Source: JAKLKS01 sp964370855
Lineage (GTDB): Bacteria; Planctomycetota; JAJSAM01; JAKLKS01
Assembly (NCBI GenBank): GCA_964370855.1
Contig: CAYJMF010000154.1
Location: 1 to 9,078, forward strand
Direction: 5' to 3'
Length of the DNA stretch: 9,078 nucleotides
The notes under the pieces were generated by a model. It was not told the DNA's origin and searched no databases. It saw only the letters and a program-made list of their open reading frames with translations. Shown here in pieces: positions 1 through 5,071 of the stretch (the stretch's first letter is position 1; each line of letters starts with the position of its first letter). Made by a program: the position numbers and the translations under genes.

Positions 1-48
1 TCCCGACGGGGTCGCATCGGGAACGGATCCGATGCTCCCCCGTCGGGA
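1..48. terminator. Long imperfect hairpin, probable terminator of an upstream gene
   Basis: Bases 1-11 (TCCCGACGGGG) are the exact reverse complement of 38-48. Inside them, 14-20 (GCATCGG) pairs perfectly with 29-35 (CCGATGC), leaving a 2x2 internal loop and an 8-nt terminal loop. The total is 18 base pairs. No T-run follows, so a classical rho-independent terminator is not shown. Other gene ends here also have GC-rich hairpins without T-runs, such as 8963-8996. The stem begins at the first base of the window and may extend further left. Confidence 0.45.
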
Positions 49-420
49 GCGTTGGGAGGAGGGAGGCGGCAGGGTCGAAACTCCCGGAGGAAACAGGAGC
101 GGGGGGTGCGGGATCGGGGCACCTGGGATGGGGGGGCAGCGGGCATCCTTCGGAGTTCCGGGTCCGTCAAGGCACGAACGGTGAACGCCGTCCCCCAAGA
201 TCCATTGCCCCGATCCCGGAGACCTCCTCGCAGTCCCGACGGCGTCTCGAATCCCCCTCCTCCCTTCACGGACCGCCGGGGGCGCGCAATGCCCGGGACG
301 ACCCGAACGAGACAGCAAGGAACCCTCCCCCCCGGTCGGAAGTCTCGAGGCCAACCCCGATGAATCGGGTCGGGTACCGTATCCCCCCCTGTCCGCCGCG
401 GGGCCGCCCCCGGTTTCCGT
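49..420. other. Gene-free stretch upstream of the lipoprotein gene
   Basis: No convincing gene was found. The open frames here encode Arg/Pro/Gly-rich composition typical of non-coding frames in high-GC DNA, with no signal peptide, domain or good ribosome-binding site. A small stem (CCCGA at 356-360 with TCGGG at 365-369, TGAA loop) is present. The region must contain the promoter of the lipoprotein gene if that gene is not transcribed from further left, but I cannot identify clear -35/-10 elements. Confidence 0.5.
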
Positions 421-450
421 GGTGGGGTACGGGTTCCCCACCGGAGGTGG
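421..450 (+). promoter_or_regulatory. Shine-Dalgarno with two competing hairpins
   Basis: The ribosome-binding site GGAGGTGG (443-450) ends two bases before the ATG at 453 and decides the start. It is preceded by a perfect 7-bp hairpin, GGTGGGG (421-427) with CCCCACC (436-442). The 3' half of that hairpin, CCACC (438-442), can instead pair with GGTGG (446-450), which would bury the ribosome-binding site. Because GGTGG occurs on both sides of CCACC, the two folds are mutually exclusive. Whether this is a real translational switch is inference, and short complementary G/C runs are frequent in such GC-rich DNA. Confidence 0.35.
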
Positions 451-452
451 AC

Positions 453-1466
453 ATGTCTCCTCGCAAGGGGCTCCTCGCCGTCGCGCTGGCCTTCCTTCCG
501 CTCGTCGTCTCGGGGTGCACGTACTTCCGCACCGACAGGGTGGAAGCGGACATCTCCGACGTCCGCAAGAAGGTCTTCGGACAGTCCTACGCCGGGGCCT
601 CGGCGAAGGTCATCGCCATCGACGAGATCCTCACCATCAAGGCCAGCGGCAAGGCCACCGGGAACGCCTACGGGTTCATCCAGGCGCCCCGGGAGCTCTG
701 GGCCCCCTTCCGCTGGGAGGTGACCGCCGGCAGGCTGGACCCCGACGGGATCTCCGTCGGCCCCGGCTTCTACTGCACCGAGCTCGACGGGAAGGACACC
801 GACCCCCTCGAGTACTACGGCATCTGCGCGCAGCCCGTGGAGGGCGGCCTCAACGTCTTCGTCATCCGCCGCGGGAACAGCAACGTGGGCCAGCTCTACA
901 TCCCCGGGGCGAACATCGTGGAGTTCGCCGTGGAGGCCGACGGGGAATCCATGATCTTCCAGGCGCGCATCCCCGGCGGGGGCCCGTGGGCCACCGTGGC
1001 CGACATCGCCTTCTCCGATCCCGGCTTCGGGCTCCTGCCCTCCGTCGGCGTCTCCCAGATGCCCGCCGACAGCCAGGCCGACTTCGACTTCTTCCGGGTC
1101 GTCTCCAACGGGACGAAGCCCGGCGCCACCGGCGAGGAGCTGGCGGGCGAGGCGGCGTGGAAGGTCGTGGACGCCCTCCTCGAGGCGGGCTACGCGCTGG
1201 ACGACGGGGCCGACGACATCGGCGGGGCCGACGCGGCCTACGCCGACGCCGAGGACGCCGTGGCCGCGGCCCTGGCCCTCTCCGGGGGGATCGCCGACGA
1301 GAAGGCGCGCAAGGGCTTCACGTCGAAGCTCGGCAAGGTCTCCAAGGGGCTCGCCAAGGTGCGCGCGAAGATCGCAGGCGAGACCACGGCGAAGACCGCC
1401 CTCAAGCCGGTGAAGGGGCTCGTCAAGAACGCCGCCCTGGCCGCCGGAGCCGCCCTCGACCTGTAG
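453..1466 (+). CDS. Predicted lipoprotein: beta-sandwich-like domain plus Ala/Lys-rich helical tail
   Basis: This is a 337-residue exported lipoprotein of unknown function. The ATG at 453 is preferred over an in-frame ATG at 360 because it follows GGAGGTGG and directly begins a lipoprotein signal: MSPRK, a hydrophobic stretch, then lipobox VSGC with Cys22 as the lipidated residue. The extra 31 residues from 360 are Pro/Arg/Trp-rich and unlike a signal. Residues about 65-217 look like an all-beta, jelly-roll fold. They end in an ADFDFFRVV segment (about 209-217) of the kind seen closing concanavalin-A-like/LamG-type domains. Cys108 and Cys125 could form a disulfide. Residues about 228-337 are helical, first Ala/Asp-rich and then Lys/Ala-rich. 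The second half could be a coiled or peptidoglycan- or nucleic-acid-contacting tail, but this is not established. The STN-domain gene begins 57 bp downstream on the same strand, so co-transcription is plausible. I do not recognise the family with certainty. Confidence 0.85.
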   Translation: MSPRKGLLAVALAFLPLVVSGCTYFRTDRVEADISDVRKKVFGQSYAGASAKVIAIDEILTIKASGKATGNAYGFIQAPRELWAPFRWEVTAGRLDPDGISVGPGFYCTELDGKDTDPLEYYGICAQPVEGGLNVFVIRRGNSNVGQLYIPGANIVEFAVEADGESMIFQARIPGGGPWATVADIAFSDPGFGLLPSVGVSQMPADSQADFDFFRVVSNGTKPGATGEELAGEAAWKVVDALLEAGYALDDGADDIGGADAAYADAEDAVAAALALSGGIADEKARKGFTSKLGKVSKGLAKVRAKIAGETTAKTALKPVKGLVKNAALAAGAALDL

Positions 1467-1523
1467 CCCCTTGACGCCGCGCCGGGGCGCATAGGATGGG
1501 GGGCGGCCCCAGGGGAAAACGCC

Positions 1524-2390
1524 ATGAACGCCGCCCGCCGCCTCGCCGCCGCTCTGGCCGCCGCGTTGCTGATCCTGCCCGCCGCCCGCGCCGACGAGGG
1601 GGAGCCGGCCCCGGCCCCCGCGAGGGAGGAGCCGGCGAAGGAGGACGCGGCGAAGAAGGAGGACGCGACGAAGACGGACGCCGCGAAGCCGGACGCGGCG
1701 AAGCCTGAGCCCGCGAAGAAGGAGGCCGCGAAGGCCGCCCCCGCGAAGAAGAAGGAGGAGCCGAAGCCCGCCGTCGCCGCGCGGAGGACGCCGCGGTCGA
1801 AGAGGGAGGCCCTCGCCGTCCTCGACGCGATCCAGGTGTCCGTGAACTTCGACGACCTCCCCCTCAAGGACGTCGTGGACCACATCGCCGTCGTCACGGG
1901 GACGAACATCGTCCTCGGCCCCGCCCTCGTCAACGAGGGGGACCTCGACCTGCGCCGGGTGACCCTCCGGTTGACGAAGGTCTCCGTGAAGCAGGTCCTC
2001 GACTTCCTGGTCGAGGGGCAGAAGCTCGGCCTCGGCTTCAGGAACGGCGTCCTCCTCGTCACCACGCTCAAGGAGGCCCGGGGCGCCCCGGTGCTCCGGC
2101 TCTACCCCGCCTCGGACTTCACCATGGTCATCCGGGACTTCCCCGGCCCCGAGCTCATGCTCCGCCCCTCGGGCGCGGAATTCGAGGCGCCGGAGCAGAC
2201 CGAATCGAAGCACCCCTTCGGCGACCTCGAGGAGATCGTCGCCCTCATCAAGGACAACACCGGCACCGGCACCTGGGAGGACGACGGCGTCTCCGCCTCC
2301 ACCATGGGGGAGTGGATCGTCGTACGGCAGTATCCCGAGGTCCACGAGGAGGTCGGGCGCCTGCTTGCCCTCCTCCGCTCCGCGCGGTGA
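1524..2390 (+). CDS. Periplasmic protein with secretin/TonB N-terminal (STN)-like domain
   Basis: This 288-residue exported protein starts at an ATG eight bases after AGGGG (1511-1515). A signal peptide covers residues 1-23, with predicted cleavage after ARA. Residues about 24-90 are a low-complexity Ala/Lys/Pro/Glu linker, likely an extended periplasmic spacer. Residues about 104-184 resemble the STN or secretin N0 domain: VSVNFDDLPLKDVVDHIA, then a TGTNIVL strand, LRLTKVSVKQVLDFLV, and a closing strand GVLLVTT. Residues about 192-286 form a second alpha/beta unit (DLEEIVALIKD, then GEWIVVRQYPEVHEEVGRLLALL) like the N1/KH-like subdomains that follow N0 in secretins. No secretin channel domain is present and the protein ends after the second unit. 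In the families known, such domains dock pilus, type II secretion or TonB systems; none is visible here. A stand-alone adaptor or scaffold role is an inference. Confidence 0.85.
   Translation: MNAARRLAAALAAALLILPAARADEGEPAPAPAREEPAKEDAAKKEDATKTDAAKPDAAKPEPAKKEAAKAAPAKKKEEPKPAVAARRTPRSKREALAVLDAIQVSVNFDDLPLKDVVDHIAVVTGTNIVLGPALVNEGDLDLRRVTLRLTKVSVKQVLDFLVEGQKLGLGFRNGVLLVTTLKEARGAPVLRLYPASDFTMVIRDFPGPELMLRPSGAEFEAPEQTESKHPFGDLEEIVALIKDNTGTGTWEDDGVSASTMGEWIVVRQYPEVHEEVGRLLALLRSAR
1632..1763 (+). repeat. Degenerate GCGAAG (Ala-Lys) codon repeat inside the STN gene
   Basis: This stretch encodes residues about 37-80. It is built from irregular repeats of the hexamer GCGAAG alternating with GAC, CCG and GAG codons, giving AKPDAAKPEPAKKEAAK-type sequence. 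It is a low-complexity linker prone to length change by slippage, not a separate element. Confidence 0.7.
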
Positions 2391-2428
2391 GGGGGGAGAG
2401 GCGGGCGAGAGAGGCAAGAGGCGAAAGA

Positions 2429-2524
2429 CAGGGACGTTCCCAACTAACAAACTAACTCCATCACCTTCCTCCTGAATGACGAGGGTGGTTCACGGAGTTA
2501 GTTTGTTAGTTGGGAACGTCCCTG
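2429..2524. repeat. Perfect 31-bp inverted repeat, REP/MITE-like palindromic element
   Basis: Bases 2429-2459 are the exact reverse complement of 2494-2524: 31 of 31 pairs around a 34-nt loop (2460-2493). The arms are AT-richer than anything nearby and contain short tandem units (AACTAACA then AACTAACT) and a GGGACGTTCCC core. Outside the arms, GGGGGGAGAGGC (2391-2402) can also pair with 2524-2535, so a longer interrupted structure is possible. The composition, perfect symmetry and intergenic position directly after a stop codon fit a non-autonomous palindromic element of the REP or MITE type, such as those moved by REP-associated Y1 transposases. No transposase gene is in the window. It could also serve as a bidirectional terminator between the STN gene and fur. 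Confidence 0.75.
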
Positions 2525-2558
2525 CCTCTCCCCCCTTCCTCCTCACCTCCCGTCCTGC

Positions 2559-2564
2559 TACCCT
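2559..2564 (+). promoter_or_regulatory. Possible extended -10 element of fur (leaderless start)
   Basis: TGC followed by TACCCT matches an extended -10 (TGn plus TAnnnT), and its last base lies 7 bp before the fur ATG at 2572. Transcription from it would begin at or next to the ATG. The sequence just upstream of the ATG is pyrimidine-rich with no Shine-Dalgarno sequence, which is compatible with a leaderless mRNA. No clear -35 was found. Confidence 0.3.
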
Positions 2565-2571
2565 GCGTCCC

Positions 2572-3105
2572 ATGAAACCCCCCTCCCGGGCCCGGAAGAG
2601 CCGCATCGACGAGGCCCTCCGGGCGAAGGGGGTCCGGCTGACGGGGCCCCGGCGGCTCATTCTCGAGGCGGCGCTGCGCATGAAGGGCCACTTCACGGCG
2701 GAGGAGCTCCTCGACGCCCTCCACCGCGGTGGGCTGCCGGCCAGCAAGGCGACCCTCTACCGGACCCTCGGGCTCCTCGTGGAGAAGGGGCTGCTGGAAC
2801 CCCGGGAGTTCGAGAGGGGGTCCCTCCGCTACGAGACCGCCTCCGGCGAGGACCACCACGACCACATGATCTGCACCGGCTGCGGCACGGTGCACGAGTT
2901 CGTGGATCCGGAAATCGAGCGCCTCCAGGAGGAGGCCTGCCATCGCTTCGGCTTCCGGATCCTCGGCCACTCCCACCGGATCTTCGGCCTCTGCGCCCGC
3001 TGCGTGTCGAAGGGGCGCGACGGGGATCCGGCCCCCGGCAGCCTCAGCGCCTCCCCGCCTCCCTCACCAGGTAGGCGAGGACCGCGTCGCGCTCGCCCGG
3101 CGTGA
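2572..3105 (+). CDS. fur: Fur-family metal-dependent transcriptional regulator
   Basis: This is a 177-residue member of the Fur/PerR/Zur family, cytosolic DNA-binding repressors that use a regulatory metal. The N-terminal winged helix spans residues about 8-90, with recognition helix region ASKATLYRTLGLLVEKGLL. The C-terminal dimerisation domain holds HHDHMICTGCG (95-105). Aligning by eye to E. coli Fur, the regulatory ligands are all present: H40, E88, H98, E109 for one site and H95, D97, E116, H133 for the other. Both structural zinc pairs are intact (C101/C104, C141/C144). The ligand set suits Fur but does not exclude Zur or PerR. The ATG at 2572 is chosen because the next in-frame ATG upstream (2476) lies in the loop of the inverted repeat and would add 32 unrelated residues. 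There is no Shine-Dalgarno sequence. About 30 residues after C144 are Pro/Arg/Ser-rich and unlike the family; they are encoded partly opposite the 3' end of the cytochrome gene (62-bp convergent overlap). Confidence 0.92.
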   Translation: MKPPSRARKSRIDEALRAKGVRLTGPRRLILEAALRMKGHFTAEELLDALHRGGLPASKATLYRTLGLLVEKGLLEPREFERGSLRYETASGEDHHDHMICTGCGTVHEFVDPEIERLQEEACHRFGFRILGHSHRIFGLCARCVSKGRDGDPAPGSLSASPPPSPGRRGPRRARPA

Positions 3106-3325
3106 GCCCCGCGCGGGGGGCGTACTTCCCCACGTAGCGCGGCCACTCCCCGGGGGAGAAGTCCCGCGGGCTCCACGCCGGGTGGCACAGCGCGCAGCGG
3201 GCACGGTAGACCGCCGCCGCGTCCACGGGCGCCGACGGTCCGCCCCCCCCGGTCGCGGCGCAGGCGGCCAGGGCAGCCGCCAGCGCCGGACCGGCGAGGC
3301 ACTTCGCGAGGAGTCCCTTCTTCAT
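3044..3325 (-). CDS. Small monoheme c-type cytochrome lipoprotein without a Met ligand
   Basis: This 93-residue exported protein has a signal ending in lipobox LAAC with Cys22 as the lipidation site, so the mature protein is only about 72 residues. One covalent heme site is visible: CALCH at residues 44-48. The remainder (EWPRYVGKYAPRAGLTPGE then RDAVLAYL) matches the short C-terminal half of small class I-like cytochrome c domains. In relatives I recall, a Met ligand sits after the EWP helix. Here that position is Lys67-Tyr68, and there is no Met anywhere after residue 1. The distal ligand is therefore Lys, Tyr or absent. The start is supported by AGGAAGG eight bases upstream, overlapping the end of the porin gene. 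Only 13 bp separate it from the porin stop, so it is translated from the same mRNA. Its 3' end overlaps fur in the opposite direction. Confidence 0.9.
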   Translation of the reverse strand: MKKGLLAKCLAGPALAAALAACAATGGGGPSAPVDAAAVYRARCALCHPAWSPRDFSPGEWPRYVGKYAPRAGLTPGERDAVLAYLVREAGRR

Positions 3326-3338
3326 GACGGGGTCCTTC

Positions 3339-4709
3339 CTAGAAGTAGGTGGAGAGGGAGAAGACCCACTGGTCGTGGTCCGTGCCCGCGGGTTCGCGGA
3401 AGGAGGTGCGCTCCGTCTTCCGCTCGACGCGGATGACGGTCTTCGGGTTGAGCCGCAGGGCGAGGCCGACGGTGAGGGCCCGGGAGTCGTCCTCCCGCGC
3501 GGCGCCGGTGACCCGGTCGTTGGTGTCGGCGTACTCCCACCGCACGGCGAGGATCAGCTCCGAGGAGGGGCCGAGGAGCCCGGAGTCCGTCGCGGGGAGG
3601 CCCCGCAGGAGCCGCGTGTCGAGCTGGAAGAAGGCCCCCTCGGTGCCGTGGGGGAAGGCGGCGGCGGACTGCGTCGAGGGGCGGTCGTAGTCGAAGCGGG
3701 TCCACTCGAAGATGAAGTCGAAGCGGTCCTTCGTGACCTTCCCGTCGAAGCCGAAGCCGGTCATGCGGACCGACCCGGTGCCGGAGTCGTTCAACTTCCC
3801 CGTGGCGAAGGAGGCGCCGAGGTCGGCGGCGTCGAGGAACGGGACGCGCGGCGCGACCCCCGCCCGCACCCAGAGGGTCTTGTCGTCGTTGTTGTCCTCC
3901 TTGAACCCCTGCCGCGCCCCCCCCCAGCCGGAGTTGTCGACGCCGTCGTCGGGGCCGTTGGTCAGGGCCGCGTTCCAGTTGAAGGAGTGGCCCTCGCCGA
4001 AGGGGACGACCCCCTCCGCCCCGACCCCGGGCTGCTGGAGGGCGGCGCGGAAGATGCGGGTCGCCGTGAAGGGGCGGTCCTGGAGGTTCCAGATGGGATC
4101 GTCGTGGTAGAGGTTGTAGCGCAGGAAGGGGATGAGGAGGATCCCGGCGCGCGCGACGAAGGCCTCGGAGACCTCGAACCGCACCTCCGCGTACTCCACG
4201 AGGATCTCGTTGTCCTCGAGGAAGGAGGCGTCGGCGCCGCCCCGCTCGAACTCGATCTCCGTGGCGAACTCGACGCCCGGGGCCGCGTCGAAGGAGAACT
4301 GGGGGACCATCCGGTAGGCGTCGAAGGACCCGTGCTCCGCGGCGTCGTCGGGGGCCCTGTAGAGCACCGAGGTGTACCCGCCGAACCGGAAGCGGTCGTT
4401 GGCGGGGCGCTCCACCCGGCCGACCAGGTAGGCGCCGTCCCCCTCGCCCCCGCGCCCCTCCTCCGCGAGGTAGCGGGCGACGGCCTCGTCGATGGCGGCG
4501 GGGGAGGGGGCCCCGGAGGCGCGGGACTCGGACTCCGCGAGGCGGCGCTCCAGTTCGCGGATCCGCTCCTCCTGGGCGTCGAGGCGGCGGAGCAGGGGAT
4601 CGTCGTCGGCGGCGGGGGAGGCCCCCCCTTCCCGGGCGAACCCCGGGAGCGCGGCGGCGGCGAGGGCGAGGGCCCCGGCGAGGGTCCCCGGGAGGCGCGA
4701 TGCGCGCAT
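3339..4709 (-). CDS. Outer-membrane porin with N-terminal coiled coil (OprP/OprO-like)
   Basis: This 456-residue outer-membrane beta-barrel protein starts at an ATG preceded by a purine-rich AAGGAAGGAG tract. The chosen start directly begins a signal peptide (residues 1-25, cleavage after GFA). A much longer in-frame opening upstream lacks any signal and is rejected. Residues about 36-64 form a charged coiled coil (LLRRLDAQEERIRELERRL), a stalk typical of trimeric porins. From about residue 105 the sequence alternates short amphipathic strands with Asp/Gly-rich turns, including EFATEIEFERGG and the AGILLIPFLRYNLYHDD segment. It closes with STYF, a C-terminal aromatic residue recognised by the BAM machinery. 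The architecture resembles phosphate-selective porin O/P-type barrels, but the solute cannot be read from sequence. It is the first gene of an operon with the cytochrome lipoprotein, and Fur-box-like palindromes overlie its promoter. Confidence 0.88.
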   Translation of the reverse strand: MRASRLPGTLAGALALAAAALPGFAREGGASPAADDDPLLRRLDAQEERIRELERRLAESESRASGAPSPAAIDEAVARYLAEEGRGGEGDGAYLVGRVERPANDRFRFGGYTSVLYRAPDDAAEHGSFDAYRMVPQFSFDAAPGVEFATEIEFERGGADASFLEDNEILVEYAEVRFEVSEAFVARAGILLIPFLRYNLYHDDPIWNLQDRPFTATRIFRAALQQPGVGAEGVVPFGEGHSFNWNAALTNGPDDGVDNSGWGGARQGFKEDNNDDKTLWVRAGVAPRVPFLDAADLGASFATGKLNDSGTGSVRMTGFGFDGKVTKDRFDFIFEWTRFDYDRPSTQSAAAFPHGTEGAFFQLDTRLLRGLPATDSGLLGPSSELILAVRWEYADTNDRVTGAAREDDSRALTVGLALRLNPKTVIRVERKTERTSFREPAGTDHDQWVFSLSTYF

Positions 4710-4729
4710 GGCTCCTTCCTTTCCGTGAT

Positions 4730-4744
4730 TGAGACCGGGTCTCA
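4730..4744. promoter_or_regulatory. Fur-box-like operator 1
   Basis: TGAGACCGGGTCTCA is a perfect 7-1-7 inverted repeat. Its spacing and outer bases (TGA...TCA) match the classical Fur operator architecture TGATAATNATTATCA, with GC-richer inner positions. It lies about 5 bp downstream of the predicted start point of the porin mRNA, where a bound repressor would block transcription. Assignment to Fur rests on this symmetry and on the fur gene at the far end of the operon. Confidence 0.6.
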
Positions 4745-4755
4745 TTGCGGCCGGC

Positions 4756-4784
4756 ACCTTAATGAAACCGAGTCTCAGTCTCAA
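4756..4784 (-). promoter_or_regulatory. Predicted sigma70-type promoter of the porin-cytochrome operon
   Basis: On the minus strand, TTGAGA (4784-4779) acts as -35 and TAAGGT (4761-4756) as -10, with a 17-bp spacer. Transcription would start near 4749 and leave a leader of about 40 nt before the ATG at 4709. The -10 is a weak match (TAnnnT), as is common for regulated promoters. Operator 2 lies within the spacer and overlaps neither more nor less than its -35/-10 interval. Confidence 0.5.
4763..4784. promoter_or_regulatory. Fur-box-like operator 2 with an extra half-site
   Basis: TGAAACCGAGTCTCA (4763-4777) matches operator 1 at 13 of 15 positions and is an imperfect 7-1-7 repeat. A further GTCTCAA follows at 4778-4784, so on the minus strand two TGAGAC half-sites stand in tandem. 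Overlapping hexamer half-sites are typical of extended Fur operators. Its centre (4770) is 33 bp from that of operator 1 (4737), close to three helical turns. Confidence 0.55.
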
Positions 4785-5071
4785 ACAAGAATCCGGGGCG
4801 GGGGTGACGGCGGTCACGGGACCGGCGCCGCGGACGGGGTCTCCGACAGCTCCCGCCCCGCTCCGTACAGGGGGCCGACAGGCGGGGGGCCGCCGGAGCC
4901 CGGGCGGCCGGGGTGGGAGGGGCACGCCCCTTGCGCCGGCTTCGCCGCGAACCGGCGCGGCGGGCCGCCGTTGGAGGGGGCCCCGGGGGCCGCATTCCTC
5001 GGGCTCCCCGGCGCACCGGGGACAATGGACCCTCGCCTCGCCGGAGCCGGAACTCGACAAGGAGCGACGCC
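4785..5071 (+). other. Gene-free leader region of the cyclase-like gene, with hairpins
   Basis: No gene is supported in these 287 bases. Three inverted repeats are visible. GTGAC (4804-4808) pairs with GTCAC (4813-4817). A long stem at 4933-4958 pairs GCGCCGG then TTCG with CGAA then CCGGCGC, with one bulged C. A perfect TCCCCGG/CCGGGGA stem with a CGCA loop lies at 5005-5022. A weak -10-like GACAAT is at 5021-5026 with no matching -35. The last elements before the next gene are AAGGAG (5058-5063) and its spacer. Confidence 0.4.

Noticed and set aside
52..363. Open reading frame of 103 codons near the left end
   Set aside because: Arg/Gly/Pro-rich composition, no domain and no convincing regulatory signals; typical of a spurious frame in high-GC DNA.
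360..452. Earlier start for the lipoprotein gene
   Set aside because: The added residues are Pro/Arg/Trp-rich and would hide the lipoprotein signal; the ATG at 453 has a strong ribosome-binding site.
1632..1763. Repeated GCGAAG hexamers as a possible tandem-repeat array or CRISPR
   Set aside because: The units are irregular, in frame, and encode an Ala/Lys/Pro linker; no spacer structure exists.
2476..2571. Upstream in-frame ATG that would lengthen the Fur protein by 32 residues
   Set aside because: It starts in the loop of the inverted repeat, lacks a ribosome-binding site, and adds sequence unlike any Fur N-terminus.
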